A stretch of 64,000 nt of DNA from the NCBI GenBank assembly GCA_014904845.1, contig MU119207.1:372001-436000 (forward strand), written 5' to 3'. The DNA comes from Acephala macrosclerotiorum (lineage: Eukaryota > Ascomycota > Leotiomycetes > Helotiales > Mollisiaceae). Positions 23,865 to 36,352 of this stretch are shown here, in pieces. Made by a program: the position numbers and the translations under genes. Within the stretch, counting starts at the first letter, position 1; the number at the start of each line of letters is the position of its first letter. The notes beneath the pieces are model-generated. The model was not told where the DNA came from and searched no databases. It was given only the letters and a program-made list of their open reading frames with translations.

Positions 23865-24867
23865 ATGATGTCAAGTATCAATTTGCTGAACAATTGTGAC
23901 CGGTATGTGGTCCTTTCTACTCAGCTAAGCTTCGATTCTGACTGAGACCCAGATTTCCTCGTACTCAAGACGACAATGAGCTCTACTTGCGCAAAGTGCT
24001 ATCATTTTCGCATCGTATCCAGTCCCGCAACGGTGGGCTATGTTTTGCCTTTCGTTGCTGAGGTGTTTGGCAATCAGCCTGGCTGGGAGTGTAATAATGC
24101 ATTACTTCCCCGGAATTTAACACTCACAGCCGGCGACGATGTTACAATTCGCACAGCGGCAGTGGCCAAAAGATTGTCAGCTACTTGGCCCGCCAATAAA
24201 TTCGAGGTTCTGAAGGGCTGGCGGGACGAGCTCAAAGATGTGTATAGTTCGAAAGGGAAGCTCGTATTTTTGTTGAGCGCTCTGCTGTCCCTCTCCTCGG
24301 CGCGGTTGGATATGGTATATATTTGACGGCTTTCACACGGGACTCGGAGAACCATTGAAAATATGGATTGCTCGTCGCTCCAAAACCAAGTCAATGTGCC
24401 CGGGCTTGCTTGGAGTGGTCATTTCTGGTGGTATCTTTTCAGGAGAGATGCCATTTGAGACTGCACTCTGAGAGTCGAAAGAAGAAGCCTCCCTTCTAGG
24501 AGAACTTCCGCGTCCTCGGATGAAGTATGCTGGCATGATCAGTTATATCGAGATTCGAGATGAAAGTGCGGGAGGCGAGACTAGATTGCTGCAACCAGAG
24601 GCACACTATATCTATGATTGTGAACTCCCTCACGCTATTGTTCCAAAGCTGGATGATGATGAAGTTGAGAGTTTTCAGCTATGGACTATGGATGAGGTAA
24701 GGGAGGGCCTCCAACTCAGTGAGTTTAAACTAGGACTGGCGCATGTCATACTTTACTTTCTCATCTGTCATGATATTATCACCGAGGAAAACGATCTTGA
24801 CTATGCGGAACTAGTGCAACTACTGCATAGGAAACTGGAATTCCCAGTAAAACAAGGAAAACTCTAG
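23865..24867 (+). pseudogene. Nudix hydrolase, TPK-related (DUF4743 type), dead copy
   Basis: Relic of a thiamine-pyrophosphokinase-related Nudix hydrolase. The pieces occur in family order but in three frames: an N-terminus like INLLNNCD at 23880-23905 followed by a GTATGT intron; YHFRIVSSPATVGYVLPFVAEVF (from about 24000) and VLKGWRDELKDVY; then GAVGYGIYLTAFTRDSEN in another frame (about 24295-24353); LKIWIARRSKTKS in a third; and the C-terminal part GGETRLLQPEAHYIYD to a stop at 24867. Frames change near 23998, 24268 (a T run) and 24353. The Nudix box reads GGIFSGEMPFETAL-stop-ESKEEA: the Arg codon of the REUXEE core is TGA (24469-24471), as expected from CGA to TGA. With three frame breaks and a stop at the metal-binding helix this copy cannot make active enzyme. 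Confidence 0.75.
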
Positions 24868-25456
24868 TTCGTGGATGGATGTGATGTATATAAGCGAAAT
24901 TTCTTAGGGCAATCGAGGCATTACTTAGGTTCTCAGCAAAGATAAGATCAACGACTAAGTTTGCAATCTAATAATTTCTATCCATCTTTCCAAGTGCCCA
25001 AATCATGGCTCTGACACGAATTGCCGCCGATAGTCAGAGGACCCTTCAACTTTCGGGACATCACGATGCAGTACCGTACCACGAAAAGTGCATACCCTCG
25101 CAAAGATACTCCTCAGCTCTCTCCAGACATCGAAATCGAAGCTAGGTTGACTGTTCTCTGGTCTCAAGGCCACTGGTATGAAGGGAGACCTCACTTGATG
25201 ATACTTTATACAATGCTGCGATGGGGGTTCTATCCATCGGATGCCTACCAGCCCAATCACATAACAAATGACCTACGAGCAAGCGAACTATTCTTTCAAA
25301 AATCAAAGGTGCATACTTGAACGATGATAGATGTACCGAACCCTTTGGAAGAAATTGCAAAGCACATATCGTAGTCTGTTACATCATGGGCCATGAATGC
25401 GAATCGTTCAATAGCGTTGCATAGTTGGGGAATGTGAAGTGTTTACCTTGTTACTC
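24868..25456. other. Short gene-free interval
   Basis: Shared 3' region between the Nudix relic and the convergent HATPase gene. Open frames of 85-99 codons on both strands overlap each other and show no domain signal. Confidence 0.4.
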
Positions 25457-28400
25457 CTAGACGGCCCTTACCGCCCAAGTATCAACATTGAACTCCAACT
25501 GTCCAGCAAGCCGAGCAGACTCCGGATCGACATAAACTTGAAGCCCAATCCTTCCCTCAAGACTGAACACGCGAAAGAGGACGTAGATATTTGGTGACGC
25601 TGCTTGTGGCGAAAGCTTCATACTTTGCATCTGGTGATTGATATCTGGTTAGTGAACACGCCTTGCGTTTCGATTGACAAGACTTACTCGTTGATACTGA
25701 GATCCGCTCATATAAAATTGCTCACTACAGTCTCTCGTTGTTTTGACTTCGAGGTAGTATGTTGGTCGTTCGCCTCCCCAAATAGCTCCGTCTAGGTATC
25801 CTTGAGCGATGAAACGCTGCGTCAGCCAGCCATTAGTGTCAGCATATGTGATATCTGCTGTCTCGCGACCCGTCCACGGATCCAGGTCCCTATATTTGCG
25901 GTGAACGCTAACTTCCTTTCTGATTGTGCTTTTCCAATTAGCCCGAGTGAAGTTGTCAAGCTGTAGGTTGAGCAAAATTTCGAAGGCCTGCGAGTTTAGT
26001 AAATGAGTTATGATCCATGGCTATTAATACTAACCAGCAGTTCTCCCGCAGCACCGACTTTGCGGTCGCGTTCCATAGGCCGTGTTGCAAAGATTGCCGC
26101 AAAAACACTTGCTTCCAGCTGGGTTGAAACTACATCAACCGATTGACTTCCCTCACTCGGGATCGACATTCTTGCTGCACTATTTATGACTCGCTCTAGC
26201 AGAGAAGCATATCCTGTGTCCAAGATGCTAGTTTCTTGCCGGACGACCTCAGACAATGTACCATTGGGGGCTAAATTTGATAAACCGCTCCGTGGAGAGC
26301 TTTGGCTATCGAAGTTAGGACTCTCACGAAGCAAGGCAATGGAAGAGCCTGCCTCGTTGTGAGATGCACGAGTCGTTCGTGGTGTGGAAGCCGGTGTCGA
26401 ACGACCATTTTGAGAGGCACGACTCTCCGTTCTTGTCGGTGTGACTGTTTCAAGAGCTCGAGCGACGTCCTCGAACTCGAACGAATGAGTGTCGTCATCC
26501 GGTTCCAAAGGCCTCTCAATTCCATCCACCTCAACGATGCCTGCATTCCTGAGAATAGCATCCACAGCAACAAGACTTCTGCAACCAATGACCCCACCTA
26601 ACACAGCCTCTGCGGATGGGTCAGAGATTGCGAAGTGTTTCATAAGTCTTCGTGGAAGTTGCCAGAAGAAGCATTCTTCTCGAGAACTTTCGTTCCTGGG
26701 AACGTAGAGCCGCAGCTCACCATCCACTTCTTCAAGATGAAAATTCGCCCTGCTGTTATCAACAGTGATTGTTTTGCCATACTGAACAACGCTGATTGAC
26801 TTGGTGATGCCGTCACTAGCGTATACAGTAGCGCCAAGAAGTTGGTGGTACAGTGAGACGTCTCCGTCTCGACTTCGTGAACTTCGATAATGGATAGTGC
26901 ATCTGTTTTATATCAGTCGAACTCAAGGATAGGGTGTTCCAGCCTCAAAGTGTGTTGCATGAAATTTCTTACCTGAAGAGAGCATAGGCCTTCGATTGGA
27001 ACGCCTGACTCAGCCTTTGGTCAATTGCGCCATCCCGTCCTGTTGTTGACTCCTCTACCATTTCCGATAAATGACGCCGATTCAGACCCAGAGCAAGGAG
27101 GAGTGATCTACAGGCATGCACTTCGCGGATAGAATAGTCTAGCATGTTGATCCTGCCTGTAAACGCAGCGCCATACTCTGCGCGGTCAACAATGGCAAAG
27201 TCGGCGGTGGTATTGGTAAAGTTCTGTAGCCCGTTGGCTGTTTTCACGCAAAATATGTTGGACCTCTTGAGGTCCTCGACATCTTCTGCTGAAGGTTCCA
27301 TAGAACTTATGAGCATTATCATATGCTTGATTTCCGACGCGGATGCTGCTGGTTGAGTTCGCGAGAGTTCCTTGAGAGCTTGAACGTGCATTGCGAGATT
27401 TGGCTTTGTGATGCCGAGGACTCTGCAAAAGAAGTCTTCTAGAGTTGTGTATGGCGTCTTTATCGATGACTTTTGCGGGATTTGAATCCGATCATCTGCC
27501 CAGATGCATGATGAGAGAGGATGCCAAGTGTTACGCGAAGGTAGAAAGACTAGCTCTGACTCCTCGAAAGACGTCCTGATGACAATATGAATCAGTACAT
27601 GTCAGTCTCTATTCAATTATCAGACACCTCTTACCGGATTGTTTCGTAGCTCGAGTCGTGTTCAAATTCTCGCCATAGCCGTCGATAGATGTCTGCAATC
27701 GTGTCTTTGTCAGGCTGGTCCTCTCTTTTCAGGGCTTTTAACTCCTCGAGGAAATCTTCCCAGGCCGCATCGCGCACTTTCAAGATAACACGAAACAGAT
27801 GCTCATGCTCCGCATACTTCGGAATTCCCGCAAGGCGTGTTTTGGTCCGCAGCCACACTGGCCCTGCCCAGACGCACTCTTCTGGACAAGTCCAATTAAG
27901 GCCTTCTGATATACCTGAAGGTACATATACCAAATCGTCCTGGTAGAATTTCTCGCTAAAGAAGTCAGAGGAGCTAATAATGGCGAGAAGGGCAACTTGC
28001 CAGAGATAAGCCACGTCATCCGAGCTGAAGCAATGCCGCTGAACTGCACCATAAACTTCATATACGGCATCCAAAGTAGTTCCCCCAATTTCACCTTCAT
28101 TCTCATTAGAAAGGCAGATCAGAGCTTCGACGTAGAAATGGAAGTCTTCACTAAATTTCACGCCAAATCGAGTCAGAAAGTGCCACGCATTCTCGTCGTC
28201 ATCAGTCAGCTCCTCAGGTAAGCGTAAGAAGGGAAATAGCTTTATCCCAAGTCGGTAAACGATTCCTTTTAGCTTCGGCAGGGGAAAAAACGTTGTCTTG
28301 AGGATCTTGTTCCTACCATCCTCCAAAGGGACCCCAGCTATTTTCAGCTCTTTTGATACATCATTAGTTATTTCCGATTCGTAAAGAGACCAATAACGCT

Positions 28401-30788
28401 TGAGTAATCCGACCAGCTTACTTGGCTGATGAGCAATGATATACTTGAACTCGTCGGAAAGCATACGTGATCCCGAATTCCGAATTTGAGGGTAGCTTTT
28501 GACATTAGCAAACTCAGCCAGCCACTGCTTCCATGATCTTCCGTGGTGAATTGTCTCAGCGGGGATTCTTGACTGAAATGTACTGAGGTATGCCCAATGC
28601 AGTATGTGAATTGCCAGACCTGGGATATTGCATCCGTTCGAGTAAGTGGAGAGGAATAGTCGTTGAGGACCATACTCCTCTCCTGGTTCTTCGAAATATA
28701 CGTAATCTGGGTGATCGGTTGTACGAGATACATTGTTGCTATCTTGGTCTATGAGATAGATGTTTTTGTCCAAGGTTGTTGTGTCTCGAGGAAGATTCCA
28801 GTAGAGATAACGAAGATGAGAAATGTTTTGGCTCAAGGTACACGAGGGCTGACCACGATATCTACCGCTGATGAGGGATATGATGTTGGTGGCAGGAGCC
28901 ACGGTGACGCCGAGATGCAAAAAGAGAGTGGTCCGAGCGATGTTTAGTACCGCAGTTGGCTGCACAAGTTTGAGATTGAGGTCTCGGGGGATTTCGGCAT
29001 TACCGGTGTAAGGGAGGAAAACAGGCAAATCCCACGAGGTCGCAGATGTCCATCTGAAGTCTTGCAACGGGATCAACTCTAGAGATTTCAAACTTTGAAT
29101 TGTGGATGAGAACTCATTGGGCTTTGCGAACGGCTTTGCGAGGAGCTGTGCAGCTCGTGTGTGCCAATCATCGGTAGCCGTAATCTTCAATGTATCTCTC
29201 AACTTTGAATCGGCTCTTCCGAGATCTGCTCGAACCCTGGCAATTATAAGCGTGAAATCGATCGTTTTCGTGCCAAGTGAATCGAGAGCTTTGAAACCCG
29301 AGTATTGATATTTGTCGGACAAGTATGCTTCTGGAGCCAAATCAGAGAACAGTGGCTGGCCGTGCTCATCTTTCAAGTCTTCCGTAACCCGATAGAGTTG
29401 AGTGGGCAATTCAAGTGAACTTTCGCTCCATGGGCGCAAACAAGGCGTGGTTCTTAGCAGGGCGATAATCTGGGGCCGAAGCTCTCTCCAAAATTCATCC
29501 GTGATTGACGCGCTAGGAAGATATCTCATCCACTGGTATTGGAGGGAAGGATGGTCGCAGAATCGAAGCACTGCGTCTCGAAATGTTTCTGCTACACCGG
29601 AGAGCAGGCTCAGATTTCTCGCAGAGTGGAATACATCCTCCCGACTCGCCTGTGTGACGAAGTCGGATTGTATCAAGAACTACGCAGGTGGTATCAGTGC
29701 TGAAAATTATGAATAAAGTCATAAGTCAAGGGTCCAAATGGAGTCAACATACCGAGAATCCAGCAGGACGAACCGGTAGAAAGGCAAACACGTATTGCTG
29801 GGCAATGACTGGTTCCTCATCCTCGTCTATGGGAAACGCGAGAACAGTCGCTTGGTTAGTATGTCTGCGGGCTGCATCTGGGGGTAGATTGTGTATCTGT
29901 CTTCTGACTACATAGAAGTCCTGGATCTTCTCTGTGTATTCTCCATCGACGACGAGAGACTTCATCACGGTTTCCGTGCCCCTCTCCCTGTCAGCTGTAG
30001 TAGAATATTCGATTCGGGTTGCGTTCCCTTGTGGTGGATAAATGTTGATATACAGAGTGTTAAGTTTCGTAAGAAATAGCAGCAGGGTATCGGGTATGTC
30101 GAGCAGGTCCTTGGCGCGTTGCTCAAAATTTGAAGAATCCAGCAATGTCAACGTGATTCTGGTATTGACATCCTCGGGCAGATCGTCGTAATCTTCGTCA
30201 AGTGGGGTGACCATTCCAAGCCCGTCGTCATCAGAGTCTCTTGTATACGCGAAAGAAAATGAAAATGGTCCCGATTGGATATGTGCCTTCTTCGCGACTT
30301 TGAAGACAGATTTGAATCCGATCCCTTTCTCACCAATGTAACCTTGGGTGACAGTCTTTGTACTCTGTCCCGTACTACAGATGGCTTTGACATGTTCTTC
30401 GCAAAAGCCGTCTTCGTTCGATTCAAGCACGATTCTATCTGGGTACATATTGAAGCGAAGATAGATCTTCTCCCCTTCCGCCTCAGCTCGGGTGTACTCG
30501 TTATCTTCGGCATTTTGGATCAGTTCGTACACAAATCGTGTGTCTTTGGAATAAAGATTTGTTGCAAGACTGAAAACAATTAGAGGAGTCACTTCTAACG
30601 AGAGTTCATGTTGAAGAGATTGGAGTGACCTACGTTTTTGTTGCTGACCCAAGTTTCCTGCGTACACTCTCCAACGCTCGCAGAACTGCAGGGGGACAGG
30701 CAGCTCGATCCTCGGGAGATATTCCGCCATTGTCCTCTCTTATCTTTCCTATCAGGATTCGCGCCTCTTCTCTCGAAAGCAATGACAT
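25457..30788 (-). CDS. NO VEIN-like HSP90-type ATPase with DUF3883 domain (1,653 aa)
   Basis: Seven exons join without a frame break: 30788-30634, 30569-29753, 29679-27635, 27575-26973, 26902-26035, 25987-25688, 25630-25457. The start MSLLSREEARILIGKIRED was chosen because splicing at 30633/30570 leads directly into LATNLYSKDTRFVYELIQNAEDN, the family's usual entry to the ATPase; an ATG at 30730 in another frame is less likely. The GHKL/HATPase fold shows the N-box (ELIQNAEDN), an altered G1 box (NEDGF, where DxGxG is usual) and a G2 box (YIGEKGIGFKSVF). A long helical middle region follows, then a Ser/Thr-rich linker (about 26260-26420). The C-terminus is a DUF3883 domain ending GGERPTYYLEVKTTRD, whose E-x-K matches the PD-(D/E)xK nuclease-like fold. 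Family members in plants (NOV) and microbes are large and of unclear biochemistry. It converges on the NLR gene. The gene looks intact. Confidence 0.85.
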
Positions 30789-31470
30789 TCCAACAAAGTC
30801 AACAAAAGTTTTACAAAATCAATTCGTCTGAACGTTGATGCGAGGGATAAGCATAGAAAAATAACAAGCCAACATCTTCGTTGGGGCCTTTTCGAACACA
30901 ACCTATCTGGCCCAAAATAATGACCACCAGCGTTGCAATAACCTTTACCCCCGAAACCAACGTACCCGACAGTTTGGTTCGATGGCGCAGCAGGCGTTAA
31001 ATTGTTCGCGCTCATTGGCCTCGGCAGACACGGAAACATCACAGAAACATGAGACGTTATACATCCTACCCCGCGATTATCATCCCGCGTCTTTCTGCGG
31101 CATTTAAGACATGCGGAGGAGGGCTTACTGGTAAGCGACGAGGTTTTGCAACCGATCGCCTCCAATCATTATTGAAGAACGTCCTCATCAAAACCAACAT
31201 TGCAGGGGTGCTTACAACAACTCAAGGTTGAATTTATGTGGCCAATGTTGAGTCAAAATCCGAATTCTTCTTGAAAGGCTCCAGCACCGACCCTTTACTG
31301 CTTACACAATCTTTATTAACGTTTTTAAATTTCTAGTCTTGCCCTGCTGTTCTTGTACCCTTCTCGTCGAGCAAAATGCTTTTCGCATGCAGCATCCAAC
31401 TCCGGCAGCTTCGTGGCAGAAGTGGGAGGTTGAATGTGTTGACTGTCTCTTGATCCGAATCTGCTACGTC
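30789..31470. other. Gene-free interval
   Basis: Upstream region of the HATPase gene and downstream region of the next minus-strand locus. No supported coding sequence or repeat. Confidence 0.4.
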
Positions 31471-32831
31471 CTAGTAATCGAACTCAATCTTATACGTGTT
31501 GATCACTTTCGCCGCACCACTGCTGAGGTACAGTATCTTATAACTCCCTTCCGGTGACCAGTACGGGTGAACGTTTACACCATAACCCGGAATGGCTTCG
31601 ATCGCATACTGCAAAACCAACCACCAGCTTCCAACCACCAAACATTAAAAAGTTAAGGGATGGGAATAGCTCACCCGTCCAATTCAAGGTCAGTAAGGAG
31701 TATCACTCGCTTAGAAGTTCATAAACAATTCATACGCGCCCGTGAACAGCGGATGCTTATTGAAGTAGTTGGATTGAGCCTTGGCCGTCGGAATGAACAT
31801 TTCCTTGGCATCCGTAGCTGGTGTCGTTCGAGCTCAGAATTCCAGTGACCCACGTCCCGTCGGTCTTTAAGAACTCGTATTTCGAGGAATCAAACCCATT
31901 TACCAGAAGTGCTCTACCGACAACAATTCCAGTCGCACCACCGTTAGTGTAGGTGTAAATATACCCTTCAGCATTGAGAACTGTCATCAACCAAACCTGC
32001 AACCCACCAGGACCAGTAACTAACGGCCTAGTCCAATTCACAACAGGAACCTCCTCCCCCAGCGTAACCCTCAACATACCCAATCCCCTATCAACAACAT
32101 CACCCCCAGGATCCCTCCAAATCTCCCAACAAAACGCAACCCCAGCCCATCACCCACCTCCGCAACACCACTAGTATCCATCCCCCACCAACTCGTCGGC
32201 GCTTCAGGCTCCCTACCCCCCTCATAAGGCTTCGCAAAATCCCACCCATAAACATTCGTAATATTTTTCATATCAACACGCAGAGTGTCCAATAGAGAGC
32301 CGTAGAATGCGGCGCTCATGGAAAACCGTCTTGCAAACCGGTGAAGGATTGGACGCCACCAAAGTTCCAGGAGAGAGTGGAGAAGAGAGTCGAGGTGCGG
32401 CCTATGTCCCAGTCTAGGCGGAGGAGGGTGGAGGAGTATATGGGGTCGAGGGGCGTGATGTGCCACTTTGTTCCATTGTCGGTGGACCAGGTGGAGGGGG
32501 AGGGGGAGTGAAGGGTGCCTGCTGGGAGGGCGGCAGCAGAGGTGTAGGCGGATGGTGAAGGAGTGTTGATGACCGCTGCCGCTGTGCTGAGGATAGGAGG
32601 AGTGGAAATCGTGGTATGGATCAAGGCGGAGGCGGAAGTTTGAGTCCATAGTGGTGTAGAAGTGCTAGATACGAAGCTCGTCCAAACACCACTGGCTTCT
32701 AGGCAGTGCAAAACATCCCTATTATCCGTATAACGCTAATCTGGAACGACATCGTGGTCGAGATCGTACCTCTTCTCGAGTACCGGACTGGCAAGAATAG
32801 AAGAAGCGAAGAGAATGAATGCCACCTTCAT
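31471..32831 (-). pseudogene. Secreted protein gene with several frame breaks
   Basis: Signal peptide MKVAFILFASSILASPVLEKR with a Kex2-like KR end, then a 50-nt intron (GTACGA...AATAG) into VLHCLEASGVWTSF. The coding trace continues through LLRLDWDIGRTSTLFSTLSW, MKNITNVYGWDFAKPYEGG, SWWGMDTSGVAE, FCWEIWRDPGGDVVDRGLG, NWTRPLVTGPGGLQVWLM and FNKHPLFTGAYELFMN, and a last exon after TTTTGCAG (about 31613) giving YAIEAIPGYGVNVHPYWSPE and ending at TAG 31471. Frames change at about 32316-32325 (T4 where T5 would keep frame), 32129-32145 (G4 for G5), about 31825 and about 31695. The fold may be a beta-propeller-like secreted family such as DUF4185, but this is a guess from memory. Strong residue-level conservation between breaks implies recent damage or base-calling error. 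Confidence 0.6.
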
Positions 32832-34164
32832 CTTGAAGGCGTGAATGAGAAAGGGGTGAGCGAATGTGTCGGCACGGAGCGAGGGAATATATGAAGAAAA
32901 AGAGCAGCAAAAATATTATTAGACATAGCAGACTAACAGGATGGTAATCATACCTCGCTATTTTCCCTCATCTCCTCAACTATCCTCAACTCCTCTCTAC
33001 CACAATGTCTTTCCATGGACCAAATGAGCCGCAAAAAGATCGACGAAGCCAAGAAGCGGAAGTAAGCGCACGAAGGGTGCGCATAGTGAACCTTGCTCAT
33101 CTTGCATGCGGAGAAGCAAAGCGATGGCATCTGGGTAGCCGCATGGTGGCTTTTATAGGCGGATGTTTCAAACTGTGGCTCGTTTCAAGCGAGAGAAAGC
33201 ACGTGAAGGCCAAGGATTTCGGTACCTAGTCATGAGTTGCTTGATCTGCTCGAATTGTAATGAGAGGAAATAATGTTTGGTGATTGGGGTTTATGAAGGA
33301 ATGGCTCGCTCTCGTGTCTAGCCTTGCTCGAGGAGCGTTAATGAGTTGAAGGGTAGGTGATGTGCGCTCAGGGTTGAGAGAGTCTCACGAGCTGCCCCAA
33401 TGTGTCCTTGCCAGCAGCTCAAGGCTGGCCCATTGTTCCTATCTTTCTGGCGAAATACACCAACCCCACGAACTCAATTGAAGATATATTCGATCAGACA
33501 AACAAAACAGTCTTGGAAAATCCACAAAAATCTCCAGTTGTACCTAAAAATATTTAACCTTAAAAAAGCCAAGCGGACGACTCGCTTCAAGCCTGTAAGC
33601 CCGATGCTTAGCGCACAAATAAGCAGCCCCTTTCAGGATGCATGAGCGCATGCGCTTCGCCGCTTCCTGCCCGGAAATTTGAGCAGTGAGAAACAAATCC
33701 TTCGGAACTTCGAATCCTTTTTGGGATTTTCAATGGTAGGGACCGAAAAGCCGAAGCTCCGAGTTAGCATTGATAGGTTGTGCCGCTTCAAGCGGGAGGT
33801 TCAGATGAACTGATTTTATTTGTTTGCCTTGTGTAAAAGAAAGCAGAGGTGAGAGCAGGAGTTCGTCTGATGATTTTGCTACGAGGCTATAAAAGAGGAA
33901 GAATGATAGATCAGAGGAAAGAGATTTCTGCAATGTTAGGAGTTTTTTTTTCTTCTATCGCACTTGCGATCTGATTTGGCGCACCTTCACATCAGAGTAC
34001 CCAGAAGCTTTCGTAGAAATGATAACATCCCGATTTTCCTTTCGCTCAATATCAACATTCGAACAAATTACAATATTCACAATGGGTATGACGCTCAAAT
34101 GTCATCCAGACCATAACACCTAGAACTCCAATCGCCTATGCGCCGCGCTCACTTTCTTTCATCC
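32832..34164. other. Gene-free interval
   Basis: About 1.3 kb with no supported gene. Small open frames on both strands lack domain signal. It probably contains the promoter of the broken secreted-protein gene and the 3' region of the next minus-strand gene. Confidence 0.4.
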
Positions 34165-35290
34165 CTAATATCTCGTTTCTCCTCCCAGCGCTCCCAGGCC
34201 CTGATGTAGCTGCGGCGCACCACCTCTGTTTGCGGGTGGTGTCAACGGGTTGCCTCCACTACCCGATTGACCAAAGTAGTCTTGTTGAGGCTGGCTAGCA
34301 CCATAGTATCCTGTCTGCTCACTTCTCGTTCCGCCGGGTGTGATGAGAGGAAGGTTCGCCTCTGATCGATTGGGGAAAGATTGTGCCTCGACATCGTTCC
34401 CCTTGCTGCCCGCGGCAGCCAATAATTGAGCCCGTTGTTCTTGCTTGGCTTTGGCGCTGTTGCGAACACACATTATTCCGAATGCGATGGCGGTTGCGGC
34501 AATTGCGACGCCAAAGACGATTGTGACGATCAGACCAGAGGTGGTGAGATTATTATCTCTCTGCATGCAGACGTCTGCGCCGGCTGTTTCTGTAAAGCAA
34601 ATCATTCCAGCAGCGCATGATGCAATATCGGTTGTGGTTGCAAAGCAGGTAGAAGTTCCAGATGTCGTTTGGCAGACGGATGTTGACTTCGTGGAGGTCA
34701 CGGAGCAGGCAGCGGTGCCTGGAGATCTGTTAGCATAAACATTGGCTATCTGCAGTTTGAAACATACCAGTTGTAGTGGCAGAAGTAGTGGATCCAGTGC
34801 TCGTTGTAGTAGCGCTGGATGAAGTTGAAGTGGTCGATGAGGCTGTGGTCGCTGTTGAAGAAGTTGAGTCTGTTGTTGTTGAATCGGCAGTGGTCGTGGC
34901 AGATGTGCTTGCAACAGTGGTGCTCGAGGTCTTCGCACTCGTAGTCGTCGCAGATGTTGTTTTCTCAGTAGTGCTTTCTGCCGTAGTGCTGTCTGCAGAT
35001 GTGGAACCTGCTCTTCTCCTCAAATCGCCTCTGCCATTGTCCAATGGCTGGCAATCTTTCGCAAACCAGACTGCCTCCATGGTGGCCTCCCCAACCCCGC
35101 ATCCGTTCAAGCTATAGCATCGCTCAATCTCGTCCAATCTTTGCAGGTCCGCCGCTCCGAGACAATTTGTAATTGCATCGACAGAACCACACGAAGTTTC
35201 TGCAACGAGATCTTCGACATTGTTTCGCGCACAGCCACCAGCAGAAACAATTGAGGCCGAGGCCAGGAGCGCGATGAGAGTGGTTCGCAT
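34165..35290 (-). CDS. Secreted-domain single-pass membrane protein with Ser/Thr stalk (358 aa)
   Basis: Two exons (35290-34768 and 34718-34165) separated by a 49-nt intron with a GCTAACA branch site; the acceptor at CTCCAG keeps the frame, giving TTTGTAACSVTSTKS. A signal peptide (MRTTLIALLASASIVSAGG) leads to a small Cys-rich domain (GGCARNNVEDLVAETSC, ITNCLGAADL, ERCYSLNGCGVGE), a long Ser/Thr stalk (about residues 100-175, probably O-glycosylated), a second Cys cluster, one transmembrane helix (LIVTIVFGVAIAATAIAFGIM) and a basic then Gly/Pro/Gln-rich cytosolic tail. This layout resembles fungal cell-wall sensors of the Wsc/Mid2 kind, although no WSC domain is recognised. A role at the plasma membrane or wall is likely; the ligand is unknown. 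Confidence 0.75.
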
Positions 35291-36238
35291 GTTGGCTTGT
35301 CTCGAAACAGAAAAGTAAAAACGGTCGTGGAAAGTTTCTGACGGCTCACAAGCTCAAAGTGGTACCAAATCGAACTCTACCTGAGCAGCGAAACTTAGGG
35401 CCGTAGGACAGAGGGGATATTAGCGACTAGAAATATTATCGTGAGAATGAGACAACCTCAATGGGAAACATGCTGTACATAAATGGTAGCTGAAATGAGC
35501 CCAACATCAATGCTTATTTTAAGGCCAGGCGAAGCTCATGAGGCTACCTAAGGGCTGAGGTATTAGGGGTCTGACAGGAGTCCTGATAGGCGCGATAGCG
35601 AACAGCAGCCGGTGAACCTTGTCAAACCTTGCGCAGTGCATCGGATTTAGCCTTGCAGAGGGTGTCTTGCTTGTGCACGGTGAATGGAATCATACTGGAA
35701 GGGTATTCGACGCGTTGATTCTGCCAGTGGAGATGCGAATGCAACGACGAGGACGCGCACCCTTCCATATAAAAAAAAAGTAAAAAGCCTTTCAACGTCC
35801 ACGCGTTTGGACGTTTTGGGGAATTCGAATCCACTTGGTCCCCACAGACGTGACGAAGCGATGCGTGGTGAGGGCGGTGGCTGAGTGGGAGGGTCCTGGT
35901 AGCGTTGCAAGCTTGGCCGTATCGAGGCGTGTGTTTGCTTCAAAGGCTGGGCTGAAACCCACAAGATCCAACCTATGCACATGAAAGTAAGATCATCCTG
36001 AGTCTGCCATTGGAAAGCCTTTCGAGTGCATAGGGGCACAATCTATCGGCGTGGTGAGCATGTGGTGAGCATCGTGCGAAGTTTACGACGAAGAGAGTGA
36101 AGGTTGAAAAAGGTTGAAGAGAGATTTAGAATGCTGAAGAGGTTGCAACGGGTCGATCACTAGTCACGTGATAACGCTATCTAAATACGTCATTACAGCA
36201 AACAAGGTTGGCATTCAATTCTTCATTTCCGCAGGTAC
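35291..36238. other. Divergent promoter region
   Basis: About 950 bp between the minus-strand membrane protein and the plus-strand inhibitor gene. No coding sequence supported. It should carry both promoters. Confidence 0.45.
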
Positions 36239-36352
36239 ATGACTATTAAATACGCTCTCTTTTCTACTTTGAGATCCTCCAGTAACGCAATAATTCCACA
36301 GAATCTCAAACCCACTCAATACAGAACCTTCAACACCAAAACAACATTCAAC

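Noticed and set aside
29744..30730. ATG at 30730 as the start of the HATPase gene
   Set aside because: That frame would keep a 64-nt segment with perfect intron signals as coding; the ATG at 30788 plus splicing gives the family-typical N-terminus.
35816..35832. TTCGAA T-loop-like string as a tRNA
   Set aside because: No D-arm, anticodon arm or acceptor stem can be placed around it.
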